Below are positions 1 to 8,438 of a stretch of DNA of 64,000 nt, one piece after another. Position 1 is the stretch's first letter; every line of letters starts with the position of its first letter. Source of the stretch: Firmicutes bacterium FC7 (GTDB taxonomy: Bacteria > Bacillota > Clostridia > Tissierellales > Tissierellaceae); contig JAKELU010000001.1 of NCBI GenBank assembly GCA_022760735.1, positions 204,541 to 268,540 on the forward strand, written 5' to 3'. The position numbers and the translations under genes were made by a program. The notes beneath the pieces were generated by a model. It searched no databases. It saw only the letters and a list, made by a program, of their open reading frames with translations, and was not told where the DNA came from.

Positions 1-1
1 C

Positions 2-955
2 CTAAAATTACCTGAAAATCCACAAAAACTTGGACTTTGGGTCAAAGGAGATGGCAGCGGAACCTGGTTAAGAGGTAACTTAAAAGATGCTAGCGGAAAA
101 GAACATGTAGTTGACTTTGTAAAAACACTTGATTCTACTGAATGGCAATACGTAACTACAGACATTCCTAAAAATATTGCATATCCAGTTACACTACAAA
201 GAATTTATGTTGCTGAGACAGACAGCCTAAAGAAGCCTAGTGGAAGTATATTATTAGATGGATTAACTGCATACTATCCATCACCTATTGCTGATATCAA
301 TTTACCTACTCCTACTGTTGTAAAAGATGAGTTGGCATCAAAAGAACAAGTTAAAGAAAATGGATTCTCATTCATCGTAGCAGCAGAACCTAAGGGATTA
401 AATGAATTAGTAGGTTATGATGCAGCAAGTACTCTTAAATCAAGAATTTCTAAGAATAAAATTGGTGTGCTACTAAATGGTGCTTCCTGGGATTTCTCTA
501 AGGGTTTAACAAATTACGCTCTAATAGATACTACAAATGCATATCGTATATCTAAGCACATGGATGCTATTTTCTTTAACATAAATACAGCCAAAGGTGG
601 TATAAGAGCAACAGATTCTAGCCAATGGACTAAACTTTTAAATGATTTAGAAAGCAGAAATGAAACTAACTTTATACTATTCTTAACATCACCTGTATTT
701 GGCACAAATGGTTTTACTGATAAGTTGGAAGCCGAACTATTACATTCTAAGCTTGTAGAAGCTAAAGAAAAAGGTAAAAACGTATTTGTTGTTTATGGCG
801 GAAATAGCACAAGCTCAGATTTAATTGATGGAATAAGATATATTAGCTTAAACACTAGTCAAATAAATAATAAAGCAGATATTTCTAATATATCTGTAGT
901 AGAATTTGTAGTAAACGGTAGCAATATTTCATACCAGATAGATAAAGTATATTAG
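2..955 (+). CDS. Exported polysaccharide-related protein, C-terminal part (5' end outside window)
   Basis: The reading frame is already open at base 2 and runs to the TAG at 953-955, giving about 317 residues; the true start lies upstream of the window. A TTG at 332 is only an internal codon. The first 100 residues (motifs LWVKGDGSGTWLRG and ILLDGLTAYYP) look like the beta-rich, carbohydrate-binding-like segment that follows phosphodiester glycosidase (NAGPA/DUF2233) domains in clostridial surface proteins. The last 200 residues resemble the alpha/beta core of a calcineurin-like phosphoesterase, but I see no His/Asp metal-ligand motifs. The function is inferred from family resemblance only. 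It converges on mbl, with a shared terminator at 1131-1159. Confidence 0.7.
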   Translation, partial: LKLPENPQKLGLWVKGDGSGTWLRGNLKDASGKEHVVDFVKTLDSTEWQYVTTDIPKNIAYPVTLQRIYVAETDSLKKPSGSILLDGLTAYYPSPIADINLPTPTVVKDELASKEQVKENGFSFIVAAEPKGLNELVGYDAASTLKSRISKNKIGVLLNGASWDFSKGLTNYALIDTTNAYRISKHMDAIFFNINTAKGGIRATDSSQWTKLLNDLESRNETNFILFLTSPVFGTNGFTDKLEAELLHSKLVEAKEKGKNVFVVYGGNSTSSDLIDGIRYISLNTSQINNKADISNISVVEFVVNGSNISYQIDKVY

Positions 956-1130
956 ATACATTAGTAAAAGAAAGGATAGAATATGTCCTAATGAAATAGC
1001 ATTCGGCCCATTATGCCCACTGATTTCCCACCTCTCTAATTTAAAGATAAATCTAGTGATGTACATTTATTTGTCATATGCATATCATATATTTTGTAGC
1101 TCTTTCAACCTGTCATGAGTATTATATAAA

Positions 1131-1159
1131 AAAGATTTAGGTTTTTCCTAAATCTTTTT
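1131..1159. terminator. Bidirectional intrinsic terminator between the edge gene and mbl
   Basis: A 9-bp stem AGATTTAGG/CCTAAATCT with a T5 loop is flanked by A-rich sequence on the left and T-rich sequence on the right. It can therefore end transcripts on both strands. It sits directly after the mbl stop codon. Confidence 0.8.
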
Positions 1160-1161
1160 CT

Positions 1162-2187
1162 TTATCTATATCTTGATTTTTGACCGTCGTCCATACTCTT
1201 TTCTAATACTTCTACCCAATCAAGTGATTTACCTGTTCCTATGGCAACACACTCTACTGCATTCTCTGCTACTTTGGTTTTAATACCTGTAGTCTCTTCT
1301 ATCAACTTGTCCAAACCATAAAGAAGAGAACCTCCTCCTGTCATAAGGATACCACGATTGCTAATATCCGCCGCTAATTCTGGTGGAGTTTTTTCTAACA
1401 CTTCATGTACTGCTTCAACTATTTCTTGAACAGGCTCTTTTAGAGCTTCTAACATATCAGTCGAAGATACCTCTACATTTAAAGGAAGTCCTGTAAGCAA
1501 ATTTCTTCCCTTAACATTCATATATCTTTCTTCTTCAAAAGGATATGCGCATCCTACATTAACCTTTAATTCCTCTGCTGATCTTTCGCCTATCATCATA
1601 TTATATTTTTTTCTTATGTACCTAGTTATAGCATCATCACAATCGTCACCAGCAATCTTTATAGACTTGCTAACTACTATGCCCCCAAGGGAAATAACTG
1701 CTACATCAGTGGTTCCTCCTCCGATATCCACTATCATATTTCCATTTGGCTCTGTTATATCTAATCCAGCACCGATTGCTGCTGCAATAGGCTCCTCGAT
1801 TAAATATGTCTTTATAGCTCCCGCTTCATTGCTAGCTTCTATTACAGCTCTTTTTTCAACCTCAGTTACTCCACTAGGAACACAAACAATTAACCTTGGC
1901 TTTAACAACATTTTACCTAAGGACTTCTGAATAAAATACTTCAACATTCTTTCAGTAATATTATAATCAGATATTACACCGTCTTTTAACGGACGAATTG
2001 CAATTATATTTCCAGGTGTCCTACCAAGCATTCTTCTAGCTTCTTCACCTACTGCCAGAAACTTGTTTGTATTATTATCTATAGCTACTACGGAAGGCTC
2101 TTTTAATACAATACCTTTTCCTTTTACATAAACTAAAATACTAGCCGTTCCTAAATCTATTCCCACGTCTGCCCTTAAAGCTGCCAT
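1162..2187 (-). CDS. mbl: Rod-shape-determining actin homologue Mbl (MreB family)
   Basis: This 341-residue protein is a bacterial actin that forms ATP-dependent filaments under the membrane and guides lateral wall synthesis. The sequence shows the phosphate-1 loop (VGIDLGTASILVY, near residue 8), the phosphate-2 motif (VDIGGGTTDVAVISLGG, near 150) and the adenosine motif (GILMTGGGSLLYGLDKL, near 280), with the length usual for MreB/Mbl. ATG is preceded by AAGGAGG. It lies downstream of spoIIID as in Bacillus, which is why I call it Mbl rather than MreB. MreB, Mbl and MreBH cannot be separated by motif alone. Confidence 0.9.
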   Translation of the reverse strand: MAALRADVGIDLGTASILVYVKGKGIVLKEPSVVAIDNNTNKFLAVGEEARRMLGRTPGNIIAIRPLKDGVISDYNITERMLKYFIQKSLGKMLLKPRLIVCVPSGVTEVEKRAVIEASNEAGAIKTYLIEEPIAAAIGAGLDITEPNGNMIVDIGGGTTDVAVISLGGIVVSKSIKIAGDDCDDAITRYIRKKYNMMIGERSAEELKVNVGCAYPFEEERYMNVKGRNLLTGLPLNVEVSSTDMLEALKEPVQEIVEAVHEVLEKTPPELAADISNRGILMTGGGSLLYGLDKLIEETTGIKTKVAENAVECVAIGTGKSLDWVEVLEKSMDDGQKSRYR

Positions 2188-2373
2188 ACGCCCCCTCCTT
2201 TATTACCATCCTTCATCATACAGTCGCAACGATCCTGGAATCGTTTTAACGCTACCTGTTTTACCTTGTTTTAAAATTCTACAAAAATCTTTATAATCCT
2301 TCCAAAAATAAAAATATTTTCTTATCATATATTATCAAACATTTCACATTATGACAATAAGATGCAAAAAATA

Positions 2374-2408
2374 AAAAAGGCTCCAATTGATTATAAGGAA
2401 GCCTTTTT
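2374..2408 (-). terminator. Second hairpin terminator after spoIIID
   Basis: AGGCT/AGCCT stem extended by an A/T run on each side and by a CC..GG inner pair. On the minus strand the stem is followed by TTTTTTATTTTTT. It lies upstream of mbl and insulates it from spoIIID transcription. Confidence 0.65.
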
Positions 2409-2421
2409 TTGAAACTCTTAT

Positions 2422-2469
2422 ACGGAAAGTTCATTCATTATATAAGGCAATAAACAGAACTTCCCTATT
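2422..2469. repeat. Inverted-repeat element, copy 1
   Basis: The arms ACGGAAAGTTC and GAACTTCCCTATT enclose an AT-rich core. The same arms and layout recur at 16707-16750. Each copy lies a few bases beyond a rho-independent terminator on the minus strand. Only two copies are visible here. Confidence 0.5.
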
Positions 2470-2474
2470 GGTTT

Positions 2475-2498
2475 AAAAAAGGTCCCAGACCTGGAACC
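2475..2498 (-). terminator. spoIIID terminator
   Basis: On the minus strand GGTTCC pairs with GGGACC (one G-U pair) around an AGGTCT loop, followed by six Ts. It begins at the spoIIID stop codon. Confidence 0.75.
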
Positions 2499-2755
2499 TA
2501 TTCAGCTTTTACAGCCTTATATTTTAATTTAGTAGCTTTTCCTCCTCTAATATGTCTTTCAGCTTTATTAGTTTCAAGAACTTGCTTTACCATTGATGCT
2601 ACAAGAGGGTTTATCTTTGGGAGACGTTCAGTTACATCTTTGTGTACAGTACTTTTACTCACGCCGAATACAGTGGCAGCTTGCCTTACGGTGGCTTTTT
2701 CACTAAGTATGTACTTTGCAATCTCTAAAGCTCTTTCCTCTATATAATCTTTCAC
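2498..2755 (-). CDS. spoIIID: Sporulation transcription factor SpoIIID
   Basis: This 85-residue protein is the mother-cell DNA-binding regulator that reshapes the sigma-E regulon and helps switch on sigK. The helix-turn-helix is clear at about residues 23-45 (ATVRQAATVFGVSKSTVHKD), followed by the family hallmark TERLPKINP and the C-terminal basic segment RHIRGGKATKLKYK. The start is GTG at 2753-2755, behind GGGGG eight bases upstream; an overlapping ATG is out of frame. It sits between spoIIQ and mbl, in the conserved sporulation order, and ends in its own terminator. Confidence 0.96.
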   Translation of the reverse strand: MKDYIEERALEIAKYILSEKATVRQAATVFGVSKSTVHKDVTERLPKINPLVASMVKQVLETNKAERHIRGGKATKLKYKAVKAE

Positions 2756-2806
2756 ATACTTAACCCCCTTTGAATTTTGGGACTTTTAATAAATACTTAT
2801 GCACAT

Positions 2807-3607
2807 TTACTTAGTAATAGAACGAGGATCAATGTTTTTACCATTTTTAAGCACTTCAAAATGCAAATGTGGCTCGGTTTTCATTTCTATCTTTGCTGTT
2901 TCTCCCACAGTACTTATATAATCTCCAGCATTTACAGTAATCCCCGGTTTAACCATTTCCATAGTTCCTAAATTTGAAAATCTTGTTTCTAAACCATTAC
3001 CATGATCAATAACTATGGTTATCCCCCATAGGTCATCTTCTCTAACTTCTTTGACAGTACCACTTAGTGGAGCTATCACTTTAGTGCCAACCGCCGCTCT
3101 TATATCTATTCCAGCATGGTGTCTCCATTCATCTAATGTTGGTGAGTATATTAGCTTGTCATTTGAGAAGTCAGTAATAATTTCTCCTTCTACTGGCATG
3201 AAACCCACTGAAGTATCTGTAACATAATCTGTATCATCCTCATCCTCTTCATAGTCATCTATAAACTCTATATTTTCGTTTATAGTTTCTTCTGCTAATG
3301 TTTCCTCAGCTTCTTCAGGCATTTCTTCTTCACCAGCTTCTTCATCTCCCTTTGCTACCTCATTAATAGGCTTTTCTTCTTCTTTTTCTTCCATTATGCT
3401 CTCTTTACTGGTCTCTTCACTAATTTGGGCCTTATCGATTGATGAGACCTCTTCAAGAATTACAAGATCTTCATCTTTAACATTTCTAGCTTCTCTAAGC
3501 TCCTGAGTTGAAATAAATATTGTGCCAGCTGCGACAGCACATACACATATAAAAAGAAAAAGTAAGAATCCATTTTGTTTTATAAAAGTCATAAATTTAT
3601 TTTTCAT
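2807..3607 (-). CDS. spoIIQ: SpoIIQ-type M23 (LytM) peptidase of engulfment
   Basis: The 266-residue protein has one N-terminal membrane segment (residues 12-33), a very acidic linker (about 40-130) and a C-terminal LytM/M23 domain. In spore formers SpoIIQ is made in the forespore and contacts SpoIIIAH across the intermembrane space. The zinc-site motifs look complete: H164-x3-D168 (HAGID), H202 in DHGNG, and HLHFE at 247-251. Bacillus SpoIIQ has a degenerate site and clostridial SpoIIQ an intact one, so enzyme activity is plausible here. The start ATG follows GGAGGTG. It lies between spoIID and spoIIID as in Bacillus. Confidence 0.9.
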   Translation of the reverse strand: MKNKFMTFIKQNGFLLFLFICVCAVAAGTIFISTQELREARNVKDEDLVILEEVSSIDKAQISEETSKESIMEEKEEEKPINEVAKGDEEAGEEEMPEEAEETLAEETINENIEFIDDYEEDEDDTDYVTDTSVGFMPVEGEIITDFSNDKLIYSPTLDEWRHHAGIDIRAAVGTKVIAPLSGTVKEVREDDLWGITIVIDHGNGLETRFSNLGTMEMVKPGITVNAGDYISTVGETAKIEMKTEPHLHFEVLKNGKNIDPRSITK

Positions 3608-3679
3608 TTGTCCACCTCCGTGTTAGTATTATTTCCACATTGTAGAAAATAATACATATGGAGGTAAATTTATAGAGAA

Positions 3680-3703
3680 AAAGATAGGAATTTTTTCCTA
3701 TCT
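3680..3703 (-). terminator. spoIID terminator
   Basis: Perfect stem AGATAGGAA/TTCCTATCT overlapping the spoIID stop codon, followed on the minus strand by TTTTTC. It separates spoIID from spoIIQ. Confidence 0.8.
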
Positions 3704-4738
3704 TATTTCAACGCCAGTATAATAATGCTCAAGGATTTCTATATAACTACTACCTTTTTTGGCCATTCCATTAGCCCCCCATTGGCTCATACCTACCCCA
3801 TGACCAAATCCATATGTAGTTATATCAATAATGTTTAATTGTTGATCATAAGTTATTACAAAATTTGTTGAATTCAAAGCAAATAACTCCCTAAACTCTC
3901 TCCCTTCAATAATTCTGTTTCCAATTGCTATCTTTTTAATTCTTCCACTTTCAGTTCTTTCTATTAGCTTAATCTTTTCAAAGAAGTTATCCTTTGCTAA
4001 ATTGGCATCAGGATATTTATTATTAATTTTCTTAATAAATTCATCACCTGTTATGGTTACTATAGACTTATACTTCGGTGCATCTTCTTCATAAGGACTT
4101 ATAACAGCCTTTAAGTATGGCATATCAGTAGAAAAAACGTCGATAGCATCCTCTGTCATCCCTCCGCTTGTCGAATGATATAAAGGTTCTATAACCTCAC
4201 CTTGATAATATATAAGCAATCCCTTTGTTGTCATTACAGCTTCTTCAATCTTTCCCCAGTATTTTCCCTCCCAATCCTCTCCATGGATGTGTTTCAGTTC
4301 ATCAAGGGACAGATAAGCCTGACAATGAATTCCTATACATAATGGTGCTTCCATATGGTCTGGATGTCCTTCTTCATATTTTAAGGTTCTACTTACAGCA
4401 TATGTCCTAGCTGCTACTGCCTGAGCCTTTAGAGCATCTATATGAAATTCAGCTGGCATTTCAGCTGCAACTACACCTTTTACATACTCCTCTAGGTCCA
4501 TTTCTATAGTCTCATTTGTATAGGGATTATAAACCTTCACTGTCTCAATTTTCTTTTTTACCTTCTTGTTAGGTGGCTCTGATATTATATATTTAGGAGG
4601 TTCCTTGGTTTCTTCATTAAATCCTACACCTGACACAGTATTTTCCTTAGGCACAAAATTAATGGTCTTAACAATAACTGCTGGTAGAATAATAGTTATT
4701 ATCAAGACCGACACCATATAAACCCCTAACCTTTTCAT
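3698..4738 (-). CDS. spoIID: Stage II sporulation protein D, peptidoglycan lytic transglycosylase
   Basis: SpoIID (346 residues) cuts glycan strands as part of the SpoIID-SpoIIM-SpoIIP engulfment machine. An N-terminal membrane anchor (about residues 5-25) is followed by the SpoIID/LytB domain. The catalytic-glutamate motif YVKGVVAAEMPAEFH lies near residue 85, then ALKAQAVAARTY and the C-terminal GFGHGVGMSQWGANGMA. Length fits the family. ATG is preceded by GAGGGG. It follows murA, the usual arrangement. A sigma-E promoter is expected, but I could not identify one securely. Confidence 0.95.
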   Translation of the reverse strand: MKRLGVYMVSVLIITIILPAVIVKTINFVPKENTVSGVGFNEETKEPPKYIISEPPNKKVKKKIETVKVYNPYTNETIEMDLEEYVKGVVAAEMPAEFHIDALKAQAVAARTYAVSRTLKYEEGHPDHMEAPLCIGIHCQAYLSLDELKHIHGEDWEGKYWGKIEEAVMTTKGLLIYYQGEVIEPLYHSTSGGMTEDAIDVFSTDMPYLKAVISPYEEDAPKYKSIVTITGDEFIKKINNKYPDANLAKDNFFEKIKLIERTESGRIKKIAIGNRIIEGREFRELFALNSTNFVITYDQQLNIIDITTYGFGHGVGMSQWGANGMAKKGSSYIEILEHYYTGVEIR

Positions 4739-5059
4739 CTTTATCCCCTCGTTTCCTTAGTATAATCAGTGATGATATAACTATAGATTTAGTTATGTTA
4801 CTTAAGAAAATACTATGAGATGTAATTAGAGATTAGAACCAAAACTTCAATTCATACCTAATAACATGCAATTAAGTATATTATCACATTTAAATTTTTA
4901 CAGTCATAATGACAGGAAATAATTTACTGATTAAAAAACCCGAGATTCTTCACTACACTTATGATGACAATTTGCATCCTAAGTTTACGAAAAATCTCGG
5001 GTTACTATTCAAATTATATTAAATTATAATTACTGTTAATTTAAATCAAAGTGAATGCA
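4739..5059. other. Intergenic region murA-spoIID
   Basis: No gene is visible in these 321 bases. The right half holds the 67-bp palindromic repeat at 4937-5003. The left half should hold the spoIID promoter. Confidence 0.6.
4937..5003. repeat. Palindromic intergenic repeat (CCCGAGATTCTTC family), also the murA terminator
   Basis: Perfect 11-bp arms AACCCGAGATT and AATCTCGGGTT enclose about 45 bases. A related copy lies at 62614-62693. The arm and adjacent TCTTCACTAC resemble the widespread intergenic repeats of the type AATCTCGGG...GTCATTCTGAGCGAAG (known from memory). On the minus strand the hairpin is followed by six Ts, so it can terminate murA transcripts. Confidence 0.65.
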
Positions 5060-6316
5060 TTAAAATTTCTTTCTATATATCTTTGCTCCTAATTTACTAA
5101 ATTTATCCTCTATACCATCATATCCTCTATCTATATGATGAATGTTTTCTATTTCAGTTACTCCCTCAGCTACTAGACCAGCTAATACCAATGCGGCTCC
5201 AGCCCTTAAATCCGAAGCCTTTACAGGAGCACCAGCTAAGCTTTTAACACCCTGTATAATTGCCGATCTTCCATCAATCTTAATATCTGCTCCCATTCTC
5301 TTTAATTCATCAACATGCATAAATCTGTTTTCAAATACAGTCTCTATTGCAACACTAGTTCCTTCACAAACAGTCATCATTGCCATAAATTGAGCCTGCA
5401 TATCAGTCGGAAATCCTGGATATGGTAGTGTCTTTATATCTATTGCATTTAGTTTTTCAGCACCAATTACTCTAACACTGTCTCCATTTTCAATAATAGT
5501 ACATCCAGCTTCTCTTAATTTTGCAATGACAGGCTTAATGTGGTTAGAAATTACATTTTCTACAACCACATCTCCACCAGAGATAGCAGCTGCCACCATA
5601 AATGTACCTGCTTCAATTCTATCAGGTATAATTTGATGTCTTGCTCCACCCAGATGTTTTACCCCTTTAATTCTTATTGTAGATGTACCCGCTCCTTTAA
5701 TATCTGCTCCAAGCTTATTTAGGAAATTAGATAAATCTACAATTTCTGGCTCCATAGCCGCATTATCAATTATAGTCTCACCTTCAGCCATTACTGCAGC
5801 CATCATAATATTTTCTGTGGCCCCTACTGAAGGGAAGTCAAGATATATCTTGTCTCCAACTAATTTATCAGCAAATGCACTTATATTTCCATGGTCTACA
5901 TCAATATTTGCTCCTAAAGCTTTAAAGCCCTTTAAATGCAAATCTATCGGACGTGTACCTATAGCACAACCTCCTGGTAATGAGTTCTTAGTCTTTCCTA
6001 ACCTTGTTAAAAGAGGTCCCATTACTAAGAACGAAGCTCTCATCTTGCTCATCAGTTCATAACTAGTCTCATATTTATCAACATTAGATGAATTAATCTT
6101 AATTACATCTCTGTCTAAGTATTCAACTTTTGCTCCTAAAGACGTAAGTACTTCACACATTATTTCTACATCCTTTAGCTTAGGAACATCTTCAAGAATA
6201 ATATCCTCAGTTCCTAACAAAGAAGCAGCTAATAATGGCAACGCTGAATTTTTAGCCCCACTGATTCTTACATTGCCTTTTAATGGGGGACTTTTCTCCA
6301 CCAATATCTTCTCCAA
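5060..6316 (-). CDS. murA: UDP-N-acetylglucosamine 1-carboxyvinyltransferase
   Basis: MurA (418 residues) transfers enolpyruvate from PEP to UDP-GlcNAc, the first committed step of peptidoglycan precursor synthesis in the cytoplasm. The conserved Lys in GAKNSALP (K22), the fosfomycin-target Cys in LPGGCAIGTRPID (C117) and the AGAALVLAGLVAEG segment near the C-terminus are present. Length is normal. The start is TTG at 6314-6316 behind AGGAGG; no ATG fits better. It follows ywmB by 15 bases and precedes spoIID, as in Bacillus murAA. Confidence 0.96.
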   Translation of the reverse strand: MEKILVEKSPPLKGNVRISGAKNSALPLLAASLLGTEDIILEDVPKLKDVEIMCEVLTSLGAKVEYLDRDVIKINSSNVDKYETSYELMSKMRASFLVMGPLLTRLGKTKNSLPGGCAIGTRPIDLHLKGFKALGANIDVDHGNISAFADKLVGDKIYLDFPSVGATENIMMAAVMAEGETIIDNAAMEPEIVDLSNFLNKLGADIKGAGTSTIRIKGVKHLGGARHQIIPDRIEAGTFMVAAAISGGDVVVENVISNHIKPVIAKLREAGCTIIENGDSVRVIGAEKLNAIDIKTLPYPGFPTDMQAQFMAMMTVCEGTSVAIETVFENRFMHVDELKRMGADIKIDGRSAIIQGVKSLAGAPVKASDLRAGAALVLAGLVAEGVTEIENIHHIDRGYDGIEDKFSKLGAKIYRKKF

Positions 6317-6331
6317 GTTATCTCCTCCTAT

Positions 6332-7111
6332 TTAATAGCCGCTGGTTATTATAGGTGTTCCAATCCAAATAAGAGTTTGATCATCATATTCATTATATCT
6401 TAGTGCTACATTGAGATTAATTCTATCTTCACCAGCTATTATATATTCTTCTATTCTATTAGTATATGTCGTATAGGATACAAGTTGAGAATCCTTATAA
6501 ACATCTACAATTTTACAATCTAACTTATGTAGTGTTTTTCGTGATAATTTGTCGATATCTGTCTCACTCAATTTACCATTAATGTACCCTACAAGGCAAG
6601 TGGTAATTTCTACATTCTTTTCATATTTTTCAAATAAATATTTTACTTTTACTATTATATCATTTATTTTATTAAATTGCTCTTTTTTTATCAAATTTAT
6701 ATATAAATATGTTTGTCCTTTATTTGATTCTTCGTTTAAATAAGAACTTAATATTATAGTCATTGGATTATCATTTTTATCAGTTCCAAAATAATTAATC
6801 TGTCTGTAGCTATTTTCAATTATCTTCTCGACAACATATCCATTACGAGTTTTTTCTGTATTTTTAGCATTTTCTAGGCTTTGCAAATCTAAATATTCTA
6901 CTATGTCCTCACCAAGGTTGTCTAATTCTTCCTCAGATAAAAATCTTTCAATCAACAGGCCGTTAGCACTAAAATCCCCTTCTAAGAGTTCTCCATTCAT
7001 ATCTTCTAGGATTGTTAATAAAATATCATTTTCTGCGCTTAAATCATTAGCAGATGTTAACACAGGTAATAAACAAATAAATATAATTGCAAATAAGATT
7101 ATTTTTTTCAT
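6332..7111 (-). CDS. ywmB: YwmB-family exported protein
   Basis: This is a 259-residue protein with a signal peptide (residues 1-21, cleavage near LTSAND). It belongs to the YwmB family (DUF1779, sometimes called TATA-box binding by fold only), whose function is not established. I recognise it by overall sequence character and by its conserved place directly upstream of murA (15-bp gap). The body is lysine- and aspartate-rich with alternating beta and alpha segments. ATG follows an AAGGAGG-like site. It is probably co-transcribed with murA. Confidence 0.8.
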   Translation of the reverse strand: MKKIILFAIIFICLLPVLTSANDLSAENDILLTILEDMNGELLEGDFSANGLLIERFLSEEELDNLGEDIVEYLDLQSLENAKNTEKTRNGYVVEKIIENSYRQINYFGTDKNDNPMTIILSSYLNEESNKGQTYLYINLIKKEQFNKINDIIVKVKYLFEKYEKNVEITTCLVGYINGKLSETDIDKLSRKTLHKLDCKIVDVYKDSQLVSYTTYTNRIEEYIIAGEDRINLNVALRYNEYDDQTLIWIGTPIITSGY

Positions 7112-7142
7112 AGTAATCCTCCTTACTATTTTAATAAATGAT

Positions 7143-7249
7143 TAAGGGAGGATACTTTTATATAAAATGTAAAGGGGGACAAAACATTTTATTAAAAAAA
7201 GTACCCTTCCCTTATAGTAAAAGTATTACCAAAGGAGGATACCTTTTAT
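7143..7249. repeat. Large imperfect inverted repeat at the mnaA-ywmB junction
   Basis: Left arm 7143-7170 starts TAAGGGAGGATACTTTTATA. Right arm 7184-7214 is nearly its reverse complement and ends CCCTTCCCTTA. A third related block (GGAGGATACCTTTTATA) lies at 7233-7249. It stands where Bacillus has the ATP synthase operon. It could be a hairpin leader, a decayed mobile element or a deletion scar. Confidence 0.5.
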
Positions 7250-7311
7250 ACCTAGTTTTTATTAAATTTAAACTAAAATTAGTTAATCAAAATTATTAAA
7301 ATAATAACATA

Positions 7312-8427
7312 TTAATCTTTTTTAACTTCCTTAAGAAGGATATCTACTATCCTTTCTGATGCCTTACCATCACCATATGGATTAATAGCTTTAGCCATCT
7401 TTTCATATTCTTTTTCATCACTTAAAAGCAAGTCTAGATTCTCAAAGATTGAATCATGTTTAGTCCCTACCAATCTAGCAGTTCCAGCTTCAACCCCCTC
7501 AGGCCTTTCAGTTTCTTCTCTTACAACTAAAACTGGTTTTCCTAATGTAGGGGCTTCCTCCTGCAATCCACCTGAATCTGTGACAACAATATGACATCTT
7601 GCCATTAAATTTGTAAATGGCTCATAGTCTAATGGTTCAATTAAATGTATACGTGGATTTTGGCCAAGTATTCTATATGCAATCTCCCTAACCTTAGGAT
7701 TAAGATGCATTGGGAATACTACTTCAGCTATCCTATGTTTTTCTATTATATCCCTTATAGCTAAGAAAATATTTTCCATAGGTGCTCCTAGGTTTTCTCT
7801 TCTATGAGATGTTAACAGGATAACTTTTCTATTATTAAAATCAATATTATTTAAAAGATCATTTTCAAAAATATAATCTTCTTTTACAGTATATTGCAAA
7901 GCATCTATAACTGTATTTCCTGTAATAAATATCTTTTCATCTGAATAACCTTCATTAAGAAGATTTTGTCTATTCCTTTCAGTCGGAGCAAAATGATAAT
8001 CTGTAAGGACACCAGTTAGCTTTCTATTTGCTTCTTCAGGATACGGCGAATACAAGTTTCCACTTCTTAAACCAGCCTCAACGTGTCCTATTCTAACCTT
8101 TTGATAAAACGCTGCCAAGGCACCTGCAAACACTGTTGTAGTATCCCCTTGAACCAATAGGACATCTGGCTTTTCCTTGATGATTATATCTTCAAGGCCT
8201 TTAATAGCCTTAGTTGTTATGTCGGTTAAAGTTTGTCCAGGTTCAAAAATGTTTAAATCATAGTCTGGTATGATATCAAATAGGTCCAAAACCTGGTCCA
8301 GCATCTCTCTATGCTGGGCTGTAATACATGTTACACACTCAATTTCTGGTCTATTTTTCAAAACCTTAATTACTGGAGCCATCTTGATTCCCTCTGGTCT
8401 AGTTCCAAATACACACATTACTTTCAT
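7312..8427 (-). CDS. mnaA: UDP-N-acetylglucosamine 2-epimerase (non-hydrolysing)
   Basis: The enzyme (371 residues) interconverts UDP-GlcNAc and UDP-ManNAc, supplying ManNAc for teichoic-acid linkage units or capsule. Family motifs are FGTRPEGIKMAPVI at the N-terminus, QGDTTTVFAGALAAF, HVEAGLRSGNLYSPYPEEANR, the TSHRRENLG motif near residue 205 and TDSGGLQEEAPTLGKPVLV near 285. Length is typical. It lies 11 bases downstream of the TagO/WecA-type transferase, so the two probably act together in making a ManNAc-containing wall polymer. WecB is the Gram-negative name for the same activity. Confidence 0.93.
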   Translation of the reverse strand: MKVMCVFGTRPEGIKMAPVIKVLKNRPEIECVTCITAQHREMLDQVLDLFDIIPDYDLNIFEPGQTLTDITTKAIKGLEDIIIKEKPDVLLVQGDTTTVFAGALAAFYQKVRIGHVEAGLRSGNLYSPYPEEANRKLTGVLTDYHFAPTERNRQNLLNEGYSDEKIFITGNTVIDALQYTVKEDYIFENDLLNNIDFNNRKVILLTSHRRENLGAPMENIFLAIRDIIEKHRIAEVVFPMHLNPKVREIAYRILGQNPRIHLIEPLDYEPFTNLMARCHIVVTDSGGLQEEAPTLGKPVLVVREETERPEGVEAGTARLVGTKHDSIFENLDLLLSDEKEYEKMAKAINPYGDGKASERIVDILLKEVKKD

Positions 8428-8438
8428 AATATCACTTC

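Larger units (their letters stand above)
2188..2497. other. Intergenic region spoIIID-mbl
   Basis: These 310 bases hold no plausible gene. They contain the two hairpin terminators listed separately, an inverted-repeat element at 2422-2469, and a small stem (AACGAT/ATCGTT at 2228-2245) in the mbl leader. The mbl promoter must lie here, but I cannot pick one with confidence. Confidence 0.6.

Noticed and set aside
332-955. A separate gene starting with TTG at 332
   Set aside because: The frame is open back to base 2 and continues a recognisable upstream domain, and no ribosome site precedes the TTG.
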